A DNA stretch of 64,000 bases from assembly GCF_018918125.1 (NCBI RefSeq), contig NZ_JAHLQA010000017.1:124001-188000 (forward strand). Reading direction: 5' to 3'. The stretch is from Blautia sp. MSJ-19 (lineage in GTDB: Bacteria > Bacillota > Clostridia > Lachnospirales > Lachnospiraceae). Positions 1 through 10,315 of this stretch are shown here, piece after piece. Below the pieces are notes generated by a model. It saw only the letters and a list, made by a program, of their open reading frames with translations. It did not search any database and had not been told where the DNA came from. Made by a program: the position numbers and the translations under genes. How positions within the stretch are numbered: position 1 is the first letter of the stretch; each line of letters starts with the position of its first letter.

Positions 1-1
1 C

Positions 2-1993
2 CTGAGCTGGCTTCCTTTTACCGGCCGGGAGAGTGTGCTTGAGATTGGTTCCGGATGCGGAGCTGTGACCGGTGCACTGTGCAAAAAAGCAGCAAAGGTC
101 ACCTGTATTGAACTGTCAAAGAAACGCAGTATGATCAATGCCTGGAGACACAAAGACTTTGCGAATCTGCAGATTCTTATGGGAAATTTCCAGGATATCG
201 AAAAAACACTTACAGAAAAATATGATTATATTACGCTGATCGGTGTATTTGAATATGGGGAAGCCTATATACAGAGTGAAACTCCTTATATAGATTTTCT
301 GAAGATTATTTCCAGACATCTCAAACCGGACGGGAAGATCGTTCTTGCGATTGAGAACCGTCTGGGGCTGAAATACTGGGCAGGATGCACGGAGGATCAT
401 TTTGGAACACTGTTCGAGGGACTGGAAGGATATCCGACAACCAGCGGAGTGAAAACTTTTTCTAAAAAAGAGTTGTCTGCAATTCTTGAAAAAGCAGGAA
501 ATCTGCAGGCTTCCTGGTATTATCCATTCCCGGATTACAAGCTTCCGATGACGATTTATTCAGACAGACGTCTTCCGGCCAAAGGTGAGCTTAATCGTCT
601 GGAAACCAATTATGACCGTCTGCGGCTGCAGCTGTTTCAGGAGTCACCGGTTTATGATTCTCTGCTGGAAAATGATCTGTATCCGGAATTTGCCAATTCT
701 TTTCTTTTGCTGATCAGTAAAGAAAAAATAGAGACAGAGACAATCTACTCCAAGTTTTCAAATGAGCGTGCACCGGAGTTTGATATCCGGACAGATATCT
801 GTGAGAATCATGCAGGCAAACGGTCTGTACGAAAACTTCCGGCAGATACAAGAGCAGTGGAGCATGTAAAAAATCTGGAACGTATTTCCAGAGAACTTTC
901 TGCCTTTTATGGAAGAGAGGGGCTGGAAATGAATACCTGTTCTGCTGAAGAGGAAGGTGTACGTCTGGAATACCTGGAAGGTGAAACACTGGAGGAACGT
1001 CTGGACAGTCTTCTGGAAAAAGGAAAGCTGGAAGAACTGGAAAAACTGTTTTTTATGTATCTCAAAAAGATCCGTCACATCCATGAGGGAGAAATCTTTT
1101 TCAAGACACCGGAGTTTGTGGAGGTATTCGGAGATGCAGAGATCAGTGAGAACTGTCGTTGCAGCGGAATGTCCAATATTGATCTGGTACCTGCCAATAT
1201 TCTGATCGAAAAAGACAGAGTATCTGTGATTGATTATGAATGGACCTTCCGTTTCCCAATCCCATGCAAGTACATTCTGTACCGTATGATCCATTATTAT
1301 CTGGAAAGCGATGGCAAACGCAGGATACTTAAAGAACGGGATTTTTATGGAAAAGCAGGAATTTCACAAAAAGAAATAGAGCTTTTTGCAGAAATGGAAC
1401 GCCATTTTCAGAATTACATGCAGGGGACACATATTCCGCTGCTTTCCATGTATGAAGAGGTTTCACCGGGGAAAGTTGATATTCTGGCTTATTATGAGCA
1501 GCTTCGCGCAGCGAGTGCAGAACGGAGGCTTCAGGTGTTTTACGACAGGGGAGCTGATTTTTCGGAAAAAGATTCTGTTCTTCTGCCGATGGGACGGCAG
1601 GGTGTCTGCATTGATATCCCGATTCCGGAAGGTGTGCACAGGCTGCGCCTGGACCCAGGTGAGGCTGTCGGCGGGCTGGAATTAAAAACACTGACACTGG
1701 ATGATGGAAAGAAACTTTCCTTTTCTACAAATGGATTTCCACTGGGTGCCGGACAGTATTACTTTGGTGCGGGAGATCCGCAGTTTATCGTGGAAGATCT
1801 GCCGAAAAAAGGACAGGCTGTCCGACTGGAAGTATATGTGATGAAAGCACAGGATGCGCAGGAAAAATTCTGGAAAGCATTTGCCAGTGCATCGGCACAG
1901 AAAGATCAGGAGATCCGGAAGCTGAAACGCCAGATCCATGAAATGGAAAACACAAAGGTCTGGAAGCTGTACCGGGGAATCAAGAAAAAATAA
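2..1993 (+). CDS. Methyltransferase / phosphotransferase-like fusion of a glycan locus (5' end outside window)
   Basis: The frame is open from base 2, so the gene begins upstream of the window; the GTG at 35 lies directly before the SAM-binding motif LEIGSGCGAVTG and is unlikely to be the real start. The first ~230 visible residues are a class I SAM-dependent methyltransferase (motif I, then a DYITLIGVFEY-type motif). Residues ~300-480 resemble the aminoglycoside-phosphotransferase/choline-kinase fold, with a NIDLVPANIL catalytic loop and an IDYEW metal-binding segment. The last ~40 residues are charged and probably coiled coil (QEIRKLKRQIHEME). Known members of such loci modify growing glycan ends or control chain length, as methyltransferase-kinase caps do in some O-antigen systems. 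That role here is inference. It ends 43 bases before the first double glycosyltransferase, so the two are probably co-transcribed. Confidence 0.75.
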   Translation: MSWLPFTGRESVLEIGSGCGAVTGALCKKAAKVTCIELSKKRSMINAWRHKDFANLQILMGNFQDIEKTLTEKYDYITLIGVFEYGEAYIQSETPYIDFLKIISRHLKPDGKIVLAIENRLGLKYWAGCTEDHFGTLFEGLEGYPTTSGVKTFSKKELSAILEKAGNLQASWYYPFPDYKLPMTIYSDRRLPAKGELNRLETNYDRLRLQLFQESPVYDSLLENDLYPEFANSFLLLISKEKIETETIYSKFSNERAPEFDIRTDICENHAGKRSVRKLPADTRAVEHVKNLERISRELSAFYGREGLEMNTCSAEEEGVRLEYLEGETLEERLDSLLEKGKLEELEKLFFMYLKKIRHIHEGEIFFKTPEFVEVFGDAEISENCRCSGMSNIDLVPANILIEKDRVSVIDYEWTFRFPIPCKYILYRMIHYYLESDGKRRILKERDFYGKAGISQKEIELFAEMERHFQNYMQGTHIPLLSMYEEVSPGKVDILAYYEQLRAASAERRLQVFYDRGADFSEKDSVLLPMGRQGVCIDIPIPEGVHRLRLDPGEAVGGLELKTLTLDDGKKLSFSTNGFPLGAGQYYFGAGDPQFIVEDLPKKGQAVRLEVYVMKAQDAQEKFWKAFASASAQKDQEIRKLKRQIHEMENTKVWKLYRGIKKK

Positions 1994-2036
1994 CAGAGAG
2001 AAATCTGTGAAAAACAATTTTTAATGAGGATGAAAC

Positions 2037-4460
2037 ATGGAAAAATTACGCTTCAGCGTAGATGAACAGAAATATAATGACAGACATGGACATGTTTTGC
2101 GTCTGGAGGGATGGTATTTTCCTTCTTCAAAGACAGAATGCAAATTTGAACTTTTTGCTGACGGGCATCAGAAGATTGAGATTCCCAAAGTACAGTTCCA
2201 TCCACGTCCGGACGTGGAACAGGCACTGGAAGAAGCGGCGGGAGATTTTCTGCCTGGCTTTACGGTGTGTATTCCGGATGCATTGCAGCTATCCCGGAAA
2301 TATCAGGAGCTGGAACTTTTTGTAATAGATGGGAAGGAAAAGGCCTCCATCTGGGAAAAAACTTCTGATGAACTGGAAGATTTCATGAAGGAAAGCCTTG
2401 TGGAATTTCATCTGGACAGAGTAGAAGTCCTGTATGATACCATGCTGGAAATTCAGGGCTGGGCAATTGACCAGAGAGGAACAGTGGAAATTGCTGTCCA
2501 TAAAGAGGATATGAGCATTCTGGAATGCAGGATCAGCCGTGGCAGAAGACCGGATGTGGCCGAACGCAGAGGACTGGATGAGGAATACCGCACGCAGGAG
2601 ATCGGCTTTCGTATTTCGGCAAATATTCAGGAGATTCCGGGAAAACGGATCGTTCTTCATTTCCGGGGAGATTCTGTGACAAAGACCTGTGAGATTGATG
2701 TCCAGGAGCTTCGGAAAGCGAACAGACCCAAAGGGTTCTTCAGCAGACTGTTCGGCAAAAATGAACCGGAGAGTACGGGAGGCTATGAAGCATGGCTGAA
2801 AAAACACCAGGCAGACAGAAAAACTCTGAGAAAGCAAAAACATGCGGATTTTGCAGAGAAACCGCAGATCAGCATTGTGATTCCATTATATCAGACGCCA
2901 CTTCCGTATCTGAAAGAGCTGGTGGATTCGGTACGTGCACAGAGCTATGAAAACTGGCAGTTATGTCTGGCAGATGGAAGTCCGAATGATAAAGCAAAAG
3001 AATTCCTTGAAAAGCATTATGGAAAAGAAAAACGACTGGTATATACCAAGCTCAGTGAAAATGGTGGTATTTCTGTAAATACGAATGCGGCGATCGCACT
3101 GGCAGAAGGAGAGTTTCTGATGCTCTGTGATCATGATGATACACTGGAGCCGGATGCACTGTATGAGATTGTCCGGGCCATCAATGAGAAGTCCGGAACG
3201 GATGTCCTGTATACCGATGAAGATAAGGTGAGCATGGACGGAAGACATTATTTTGATCCGAATTTCAAACCCGATTTCAATCTGTTCCGTCTGCGTGAAA
3301 ACAATTATATCTGTCATATATTTGTGGTACGGAAAAGTCTGGCGGACAAAGTCGGTTATCTGAAACAGGAATTTGACGGTGCGCAGGATTATGATTTTAT
3401 TTTCCGTTGCTGTGAACAGGCAGCAAATATCGTGCATATTCCGAAGGTGCTGTATCACTGGCGCTGTCACATGGATTCCACAGCGGCGGATCCGGCAAGC
3501 AAGATGTATGCGTATGAAGCGGGAAGAAACGCAATCCGTGAACATTATCAGCGCCTGGGAATCGAAGCAAAAGTAGAGATGACCGAACGGTCGGGCTGGT
3601 ACCGGAGCTATGTGAAGGTGCAGGGAACACCGCTGGTCTCTGTCATCATTCCAAATAAAGATCATATAGAAGATCTGGAGCTGTGTCTGTTTTCCATGAA
3701 CAAAAAATCTACCTACCGGAATTATGAAGTCCTGGTGGTTGAGAATAACAGCGAGAATCCGGAGACATTTGAATATTACAAAAAGCTGCCGGGACGTTAT
3801 CCAAAAGTAAAGGTACTGACCTGGGAAAAAGAATTCAATTATTCCTCGATCAACAATTTTGCAGCAAAAGAGGCACAGGGAGAATATCTGCTGTTTCTTA
3901 ACAATGATGTGGAGATCCTTACACCACAGTGGATAGAAGAAATGCTGCAGATCTGTCAGCAGGATCAGGTGGCAGCAGTAGGAGCGAAACTTTATTATCC
4001 GGATGACACGATCCAGCATGCAGGAGTGGTACTCGGACTCGGGGGAATTGCCGGACATATTATGTGCCGTGCATCCAGAGAAGAGACGGGATATTTTGGC
4101 AGGATGATCAGTGTACAGGAGATCAGCGCGGTAACAGCTGCCTGCATGATGGTGCGGAAGACAGATTTCGAGGCAGTGGGCTGCTTTGACGAGACCTTTC
4201 AGGTTGCGTTCAATGACATTGATCTGTGCATGAAGCTGCGGGCGGCAGGAAAGAAGATCGTGTTTACACCTTATGCGGAACTGTATCATTATGAGTCCAA
4301 ATCAAGAGGCCTGGAAGATACTCCGGAAAAACAGTTCCGTTTTGATAAAGAAGTGACAAGATTCAAGGAAAAATGGGCTGCTCAGTTAGAAGCAGGAGAT
4401 CCTTATTACAGCCCGAACCTTTCGGTAACAGAGGGAGACTGTTCTTTAAGGGAGGACTGA
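2037..4460 (+). CDS. Double GT2-domain glycosyltransferase (rhamnan-type)
   Basis: An 807-residue cytoplasmic protein with two complete family 2 glycosyltransferase domains. Domain 1 (about residues 275-500) starts at ISIVIPLYQTP and has the nucleotide/metal motif DHDD and the acceptor-side FDGAQDYDF. Domain 2 (about 530-770) starts at VSVIIPNKDH with LNNDVEI, AFNDIDLCMK and YHYES. The first ~270 residues contain two beta-rich modules with LRLEGWYF and EIQGWAIDQ motifs, of unknown function. Such enzymes usually extend rhamnose- or galactose-containing polymers from nucleotide sugars on a lipid carrier. ATG 2037 follows a GAGGA ribosome site. It shares its architecture with the next gene and its core with the gene at 11787; the RfbD gene nearby suggests a dTDP-rhamnose donor (inference). 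Confidence 0.85.
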   Translation: MEKLRFSVDEQKYNDRHGHVLRLEGWYFPSSKTECKFELFADGHQKIEIPKVQFHPRPDVEQALEEAAGDFLPGFTVCIPDALQLSRKYQELELFVIDGKEKASIWEKTSDELEDFMKESLVEFHLDRVEVLYDTMLEIQGWAIDQRGTVEIAVHKEDMSILECRISRGRRPDVAERRGLDEEYRTQEIGFRISANIQEIPGKRIVLHFRGDSVTKTCEIDVQELRKANRPKGFFSRLFGKNEPESTGGYEAWLKKHQADRKTLRKQKHADFAEKPQISIVIPLYQTPLPYLKELVDSVRAQSYENWQLCLADGSPNDKAKEFLEKHYGKEKRLVYTKLSENGGISVNTNAAIALAEGEFLMLCDHDDTLEPDALYEIVRAINEKSGTDVLYTDEDKVSMDGRHYFDPNFKPDFNLFRLRENNYICHIFVVRKSLADKVGYLKQEFDGAQDYDFIFRCCEQAANIVHIPKVLYHWRCHMDSTAADPASKMYAYEAGRNAIREHYQRLGIEAKVEMTERSGWYRSYVKVQGTPLVSVIIPNKDHIEDLELCLFSMNKKSTYRNYEVLVVENNSENPETFEYYKKLPGRYPKVKVLTWEKEFNYSSINNFAAKEAQGEYLLFLNNDVEILTPQWIEEMLQICQQDQVAAVGAKLYYPDDTIQHAGVVLGLGGIAGHIMCRASREETGYFGRMISVQEISAVTAACMMVRKTDFEAVGCFDETFQVAFNDIDLCMKLRAAGKKIVFTPYAELYHYESKSRGLEDTPEKQFRFDKEVTRFKEKWAAQLEAGDPYYSPNLSVTEGDCSLRED

Positions 4461-4474
4461 GAAACGAGGTTGAT

Positions 4475-6919
4475 ATGGCAAGAGAAATTTTTGAGGTAAC
4501 AAAGGACCGCTTTCATCTGCAGGATCCCTGTTGCTATATTTTACAGGGCACATGGCCGAAAGAGGCAAAAATGCGTGCCATGTTGGACGGCTCTGAGATA
4601 AAAGCGGAGATTCAGAGACTGGAAGTAGTCAGTGCGCTGGAACGTTTTAAAGATCCGGATCTGCTGCGTGGAGAGCGGATCACAGCTGCTGTACAGCTGC
4701 CGAAATCCCTGGATGGATTTCAGAAACTGACAGTTTATGCAGATATGCCGGAAAAAACATTCTGCTGGTTTTCGATACCGGTAAAGAATCTGGAGAAGCG
4801 CAGAGGAAAGCCGCAGTTTTTTATTGAAGAAGAAAAAGTGCAGCAGGGATTTCTGCGTATCCGCGGATGGGCAGTAGCCAAAGAGCCGGTACGCATTCAG
4901 ATTTTTGATGAAAATAAGCAGAAGATTCAGGCAGAGATCCTGCGAACGGAGCGAGTAGATGTGGAACAGCTCTATGAAGAGATGGAACACACAGACAAAT
5001 CGGGATTTTTTGCAGAGTTGACAAATCTCAGTGGAAAAGTAGTCTATGTAGTATTTTATGCAGGAGATACCAAGTCTGTCCATGTAGTGCCGCTGCAGCA
5101 GGCAGTGGTGCTCCGCAAAAAAATAGAAAAATACGCACAGAAAGGTATCCGTTACTGGAGAAGTCAGGGAAGTGCGGCACTGGTAGGAAAAGTGGCATCC
5201 AAGATCCGTACAGCTTCAACCAGAGAGATTCCGTATCAGAAATGGATTCTGCGTCATCTCCCAAATGCGAAGGAACTGGAGCGGCAGAAGAGAGAAAAAT
5301 TTGAATTTCAGCCTAAGATCAGTATTGTGATTCCGTTATACAGGACACCGGAGAAATATCTGAGACAGCTGGTAGAATCCGTGAAGAATCAGACCTACCC
5401 AAACTGGGAACTCTGTCTTTCTGACGGAAGCGGAGAAAATTCTCCTCTGGCGGAGATTCTGGAATCGCTGGCATCTTCTGACGAAAGGATCCGGGTGGTT
5501 TCTCACAAAGAAGCATTGCAGATTTCTGAAAATACCAATGCTGGCATTGAAATCGCAACGGGGGATTATATCGCATTTGCAGACCATGACGATGAACTGA
5601 CACCACACGCGCTGTTCGAGTGTGTCAAGGCACTGAATAAAAACAGAGAAATCCGTGTGCTGTATTCTGATGAAGACAAAATGTCCATGGATGGACATAA
5701 GTTCTTCCAGCCTCATTTTAAGCCAGACTACAATCCGGATCTGCTGTGTACGGTGAATTATATCTGCCATCTGTTTGTGGTTGACAGAACTGTGATCGAT
5801 CAGGTAGGAGTGCTGCGCAAAGAATTTGATGGTGCGCAGGATTATGATTTTATCTTCCGCTGTGTGGAAGCCGTGAAAGCGGAGCAGATCTGTCATGTAC
5901 CGAAGATTCTGTATCACTGGAGATGCCATGAAGATTCTACGGCAGAAAATCCGGAAAGTAAGATGTATGCATTTGAAGCAGGAAAACGTGCGATCGAGGA
6001 GCATTACAGAAGAACAGGGATTGATGCAGAAGTATATCAGGGAGAGTTCCTTGGACTTTACAGAACAAAATTCCACAGAGACCATGATCCGTTGATCTCG
6101 ATCATCATTCCGAATAAAGATCACATTGATGATCTGAAACGTTGTATGGATTCGATCGATCAGAAATCCACTTATCAGAATTATGAATATATCATTGTGG
6201 AAAATAACAGTACAGAAGACGCGACGTTTCAGTATTATAAACAACTGGAAGCAGAAAATCCAAAAGCACATGTGGTGTACTGGGACAGAGAATTTAATTA
6301 TTCTGCGATCAACAATTACGGTGCGACTTTTGCAAAAGGAGAATATATCCTTCTGCTCAACAATGATACAGAAATCATCAATGAAGACTGCCTGGAAGAA
6401 TTGCTTGGCTATTGCATGAGAAGTGATGTAGGTGCGGTTGGTGCCCGCATGTATTATGAGGATGATACGATCCAGCATGCCGGAGTCGTTATCGGATTTG
6501 GCGGAATTGCAGGTCACTGTTTTGTTCTGCAGCCGCGTGGTACGACCGGATACTGCCACAGGATCATCTGCGCACAGGATTACAGTGCGGTAACAGCCGC
6601 GTGTATGATGGTAAAAAGAAGTGCCTTTGATGAGGTTGGTGGTCTGACAGAAGAGCTTGCGGTTGCATTTAATGATATTGATTTCTGCATGAAGCTGCGT
6701 GCAGCAGGATATCTGATCGTCTATAATCCATATGCAGAGCTGTATCATTATGAATCCAAGTCCAGAGGACTGGAAGATACACCGGAAAAAGTAGCACGTT
6801 TTAATAAAGAGATTCAGACATTTGAAAGACGCTGGCCGGATATCATGCGGGACGGAGATCCGTACTACAATCCGAATCTGACATTAAAGAGCCAGGATTT
6901 TTCATTGAAGAGAATATAG
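4475..6919 (+). CDS. Double GT2-domain glycosyltransferase, second paralogue
   Basis: An 814-residue paralogue of the preceding gene. Domain 1 (around residues 280-510) carries ISIVIPLYRTP, DHDDEL and FDGAQDYDF; domain 2 (around 540-780) carries ISIIIPNKDH, LNNDTEI, AFNDIDFCMK and YHYESKSRG. The N-terminal ~270 residues are again beta-rich with an IRGWAVAKE motif but differ strongly from the neighbour. A longer frame opens at 4373 inside the previous gene, but ATG 4475 is preferred because GAGG sits six bases upstream and the protein then starts like its paralogue. The gap to the previous stop is 14 bases and the next gene begins 10 bases on, so this is one operon. Two catalytic domains suggest that one polypeptide adds two different linkages; the sugar is not determinable. 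Confidence 0.85.
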   Translation: MAREIFEVTKDRFHLQDPCCYILQGTWPKEAKMRAMLDGSEIKAEIQRLEVVSALERFKDPDLLRGERITAAVQLPKSLDGFQKLTVYADMPEKTFCWFSIPVKNLEKRRGKPQFFIEEEKVQQGFLRIRGWAVAKEPVRIQIFDENKQKIQAEILRTERVDVEQLYEEMEHTDKSGFFAELTNLSGKVVYVVFYAGDTKSVHVVPLQQAVVLRKKIEKYAQKGIRYWRSQGSAALVGKVASKIRTASTREIPYQKWILRHLPNAKELERQKREKFEFQPKISIVIPLYRTPEKYLRQLVESVKNQTYPNWELCLSDGSGENSPLAEILESLASSDERIRVVSHKEALQISENTNAGIEIATGDYIAFADHDDELTPHALFECVKALNKNREIRVLYSDEDKMSMDGHKFFQPHFKPDYNPDLLCTVNYICHLFVVDRTVIDQVGVLRKEFDGAQDYDFIFRCVEAVKAEQICHVPKILYHWRCHEDSTAENPESKMYAFEAGKRAIEEHYRRTGIDAEVYQGEFLGLYRTKFHRDHDPLISIIIPNKDHIDDLKRCMDSIDQKSTYQNYEYIIVENNSTEDATFQYYKQLEAENPKAHVVYWDREFNYSAINNYGATFAKGEYILLLNNDTEIINEDCLEELLGYCMRSDVGAVGARMYYEDDTIQHAGVVIGFGGIAGHCFVLQPRGTTGYCHRIICAQDYSAVTAACMMVKRSAFDEVGGLTEELAVAFNDIDFCMKLRAAGYLIVYNPYAELYHYESKSRGLEDTPEKVARFNKEIQTFERRWPDIMRDGDPYYNPNLTLKSQDFSLKRI

Positions 6920-6929
6920 GAGGCTTGGT

Positions 6930-7778
6930 ATGAAAGTACTGGTAACAGGTGTAAAAGGACAGCTTGGTTATGATGTTATGAATGAGCTGGCAAAAAGAGG
7001 ATATGAGGGTGTCGGTGTGGATGTTGCAGAGATGGACATTACTGACAGTGCAGCAGTGGAAAAAGTGATCGGAGAGGTTCATCCGGACAGGGTGGTACAC
7101 TGTGCAGCCTGGACAGCTGTGGATGCGGCAGAGGATAACCAGGAGGTTTGTCACAAAGTTAATGTGGATGGAACTGCAAATATTGCAAAGATGTGTGGAA
7201 AACTCGACATTCCGATGGTGTACATCAGTACAGATTATGTGTTCGACGGACAGGGAACCCGTCCGTGGGAGCCGGATGATCCGGTTGTGGAGCCATTGAA
7301 TGTATATGGTCAGTCCAAATATGAGGGTGAGGTAGCTGTAGAAAAATATGCACCGAAGCATTACATTGTGCGCATTGCATGGGTATTCGGACTCAACGGC
7401 AAAAACTTTATCAGAACCATGCTGAACCTCGGAAAAACACATGATACTCTGACGGTTGTGGATGACCAGATCGGAACACCGACATATACGTATGATCTGG
7501 CAAGACTGCTGGTAGATATGCTGGAAAAAGAAGAATATGGCAAATACCATGCAACCAACGAGGGCGGCTATATTTCCTGGTATGATTTTGCAAAAGAGAT
7601 CTTCCGTCAGGCAGGTATGGCTGTCAAAGTCCTTCCGGTAAGTTCTGCGGAATATCCGGCAAAGGCAAAACGTCCTTCCAACAGCCGCATGGAAAAGAAA
7701 AAGCTGGAAGAACACGGATTTACAAGACTTCCTGACTGGAAAGATGCACTTGGACGTTATCTGAAAGAGATTATGTAA
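6930..7778 (+). CDS. rfbD: dTDP-4-dehydrorhamnose reductase RfbD
   Basis: A 282-residue short-chain dehydrogenase-type enzyme that reduces dTDP-4-keto-L-rhamnose to dTDP-L-rhamnose with NAD(P)H, the last step in making the rhamnose donor. The N-terminal dinucleotide motif is VTGVKGQLGYDV. The AEMDITD segment, STDYVFDG, and the catalytic Tyr/Lys pair in VYGQSKYEGE are typical of RfbD. Length matches the family (about 280-300). An AGGAGG site overlaps the stop codon of the previous gene, so translation is probably coupled. RfbA, RfbB and RfbC are not in the window and must be encoded elsewhere, perhaps left of the edge. This gene is the firmest evidence that the surrounding locus builds a rhamnose-containing polymer. 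Confidence 0.93.
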   Translation: MKVLVTGVKGQLGYDVMNELAKRGYEGVGVDVAEMDITDSAAVEKVIGEVHPDRVVHCAAWTAVDAAEDNQEVCHKVNVDGTANIAKMCGKLDIPMVYISTDYVFDGQGTRPWEPDDPVVEPLNVYGQSKYEGEVAVEKYAPKHYIVRIAWVFGLNGKNFIRTMLNLGKTHDTLTVVDDQIGTPTYTYDLARLLVDMLEKEEYGKYHATNEGGYISWYDFAKEIFRQAGMAVKVLPVSSAEYPAKAKRPSNSRMEKKKLEEHGFTRLPDWKDALGRYLKEIM

Positions 7779-7782
7779 GATC

Positions 7783-10284
7783 ATGCAGACAAGCGAAAAA
7801 AAACAAAATATCAGGGTACTTTTTTTATTGATAATGTTGTTGGGCATAAGCTGTCTGATTATTTTCAGAGAGTATCTGCTTGGTGACCGCCTGCTGATCT
7901 TTAATGATATCGGAAGCGATACCTGGCAGCAGTACATCATGATCTATACCGGTATTGTCAATCATCTGCGGTCCGGCGAGTTTGCATTATGGGATTTTAC
8001 GAATGGGCTTGGAATCAATGTATTCAACTTCAACCTGTTTGATCCGTTCCTGATGCTTCTTTATGGAATCGGAGTTGTGCTGGGACCGGCACATATGCTG
8101 ATCTACATTAATGTTATTCAGATCCTGAAGATCCTGGCGGCAGGAATGGCATGTTACTGGTTTGTGTCACAGTTTTCTTTCAGCTGGCAGGCAAAGCTGC
8201 TTGCTGCGTATGTTTATGGACTGAATGGATTTCTTCTGGTATGGGGACAGCATTATCAGTTTGGTACGGCAGTGATTTACCTTCCGCTGCTGCTTGGATT
8301 TTGTGAAAAATCTGTACAGAAGAAAAAAGGCAGAGGCTTTTTTCCTGTCATGGTCTTTCTGTGTGGAATCTACAGTGTGTATTTTACATACATGTGTCTG
8401 GCGGCGACAGGGCTGTATCTGATCTTCCGTATTCTGATGCTGGAAGGTCTGACCTGGAAGCAGCGTCTGGGCAGGTTTCTGCTCGGATGCGGAGAAATCC
8501 TTCTGGGGATCGGAATGAGTATGGTGATCTTTCTTCCGATGGCAGAGATTCTTCTGGGGGTATCTACCAGACTGGACAGCAGCGGAACAAGTTTCTGGAA
8601 GTTTGTAAAAAGATGTTTTACACCGTTTGCACCGAAATATTATGAGACACTTTTTAAACGGATCTTTTCCAGCAATCTTCAGAATGGCTATGGAATGGCA
8701 AAGGCAACGCAGCATTATATGCGAAATTATTATGAAGATCCGGTGATGTTCTGTTCGGCACTTTCTGTTTTTATGGATGTGCAGTTTCTTGCGGTACTCT
8801 GGAAATCAGATATGCAGAAGAGAGCGAAGAGGGTGCTTTATGCAGCGGCACTTCTCATTATTGTCGGAGTAAGCTTTCCAATCGGTGGAATCGTCTTTAA
8901 TTATTTTACGATTGTTTCCTTCCGCTATACCTTCGTTCTGATGCCGGTGCTCGTGTTGTTGATGGCATGGATGTGGGATTATCTCAGAAAAGGCGGAAAA
9001 GTGAGCCTGCTTTTGCTTGCGGCAGTGGCTGTGCTGATGTGTGTGGAATACTGGAGTGGCTATGAACAGGCAGGTTATGCGGTTTACAAAAGGAATATTC
9101 TGATTTTGACTGTCACAGGGATTTTGTTTGCGGTCTGCATGCTGGTTCTGAATTATATGAAAAAGCAGCAGATCCGCAAAGCACTCATGGGTGTGATGGC
9201 AGCAGGTCTGGCAGTCAGTATGGTATCCGAGGGTGCAGTTAATTACGAAAACAGAGTTACCATGAAAAAATCAGATACCCCGCAGGAGCAGATGGAACAG
9301 GAAACACAGCGTTATGAAGCCATGTGGGAATCGGAAGATGATCTGGTGAAATACAGTGCGGAGGCAGAAAAGCCGCAGGACTTTTTCCGGGCGATCTATC
9401 GTACAGATATGCAGGACTGCCTCAGCTATCTTGAAGAGAACGACAGTAGTTTTTATCGGGTGGAAAAAGACTATATGGCCGGTTCTCTGGCAATGGATTC
9501 AGTGGCACAGGGATATCGAGGCGTATCTACCTACAATTCGGTCATGAATGGCTGGGTAAAGAAATTCGTGGAAGCCTGTTGTCCACAGTTGTTTGTGTCA
9601 GATCAGAACCATTATGTTTTCTGGAATCAGATCAGTGATAACTGGCTGGCGGCTTTTCTGGGTGTAAAATATATTCTTTCTGGACAGAAGGAACTGGATA
9701 CCAGTAAATACCGGATGATCCGGCTGGAGGGCGGGCTCTATATTCACGAAAATCTTCTGGATGCAGAGACAGCGCATTTTTACAGTACGGCGATTTCGGA
9801 GAACAGTCTCAGTAAACTGTGTACGGAGGAGACAAGAGATACGCTTCTGGGAGGTGCCATTGCACTGGAAGATGGTACGGAGATACAGAATGTGTCGGAA
9901 CTGGATAAACTGAAAACAGAAGCACAGAAGGAAAAAGAACAGTCATCGACAGTGACCCTGGATGCACCGGTGATCGATTCACGGCTGACAGGAAGCATCC
10001 ATGCAGAGACAGACGGATATGCGTTATTTATGATACCATATGAAAATGGATGGAGTCTGACGATTGACGGTCAGGAAACCGAACTGCTCCGGGGTGATAT
10101 TGGATTTCTGGCGTGCAAAGTACCGGAAGGAAATCATACACTGACGCTTACGTTCCAGGCTCCGGGCTTGTATTCCGGCGCACTGGTCAGCATTCTGTGC
10201 TGGATTCTTATGATTGGCGGCCAGGTATTTCTGGTACTGTATAAAAAGAAAAAGACAAACAAAAAAACAACAGCTCTGTCATAG
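7783..10284 (+). CDS. YfhO-family polytopic membrane protein
   Basis: An 833-residue membrane protein with about a dozen hydrophobic segments in residues 10-480, then a long extracytoplasmic domain (about 490-800) and a final membrane helix before a Lys-rich tail. The N-terminal stretch with FNDIGSDTWQQY is the conserved first loop of YfhO-type proteins. In Bacillus and Listeria, YfhO-type GT-C-fold enzymes transfer a lipid-linked sugar to teichoic acids outside the membrane; a similar late glycosylation of this locus's polymer is inferred. It starts four bases after rfbD stops and ends in a strong terminator that contains its stop codon, so it closes the first transcription unit. Confidence 0.8.
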   Translation: MQTSEKKQNIRVLFLLIMLLGISCLIIFREYLLGDRLLIFNDIGSDTWQQYIMIYTGIVNHLRSGEFALWDFTNGLGINVFNFNLFDPFLMLLYGIGVVLGPAHMLIYINVIQILKILAAGMACYWFVSQFSFSWQAKLLAAYVYGLNGFLLVWGQHYQFGTAVIYLPLLLGFCEKSVQKKKGRGFFPVMVFLCGIYSVYFTYMCLAATGLYLIFRILMLEGLTWKQRLGRFLLGCGEILLGIGMSMVIFLPMAEILLGVSTRLDSSGTSFWKFVKRCFTPFAPKYYETLFKRIFSSNLQNGYGMAKATQHYMRNYYEDPVMFCSALSVFMDVQFLAVLWKSDMQKRAKRVLYAAALLIIVGVSFPIGGIVFNYFTIVSFRYTFVLMPVLVLLMAWMWDYLRKGGKVSLLLLAAVAVLMCVEYWSGYEQAGYAVYKRNILILTVTGILFAVCMLVLNYMKKQQIRKALMGVMAAGLAVSMVSEGAVNYENRVTMKKSDTPQEQMEQETQRYEAMWESEDDLVKYSAEAEKPQDFFRAIYRTDMQDCLSYLEENDSSFYRVEKDYMAGSLAMDSVAQGYRGVSTYNSVMNGWVKKFVEACCPQLFVSDQNHYVFWNQISDNWLAAFLGVKYILSGQKELDTSKYRMIRLEGGLYIHENLLDAETAHFYSTAISENSLSKLCTEETRDTLLGGAIALEDGTEIQNVSELDKLKTEAQKEKEQSSTVTLDAPVIDSRLTGSIHAETDGYALFMIPYENGWSLTIDGQETELLRGDIGFLACKVPEGNHTLTLTFQAPGLYSGALVSILCWILMIGGQVFLVLYKKKKTNKKTTALS

Positions 10285-10299
10285 GGCTGTTGCTTTTTT
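10269..10299 (+). terminator. Rho-independent terminator of the first glycan operon
   Basis: Arms AACAGCTC and GGGCTGTT form an 8-bp stem (one G-T pair) around a 7-base loop holding most of the stop codon of the YfhO-type gene. GC followed by a run of six T completes the terminator. Confidence 0.8.
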
Positions 10300-10315
10300 A
10301 TGCATTTTTATGTGG

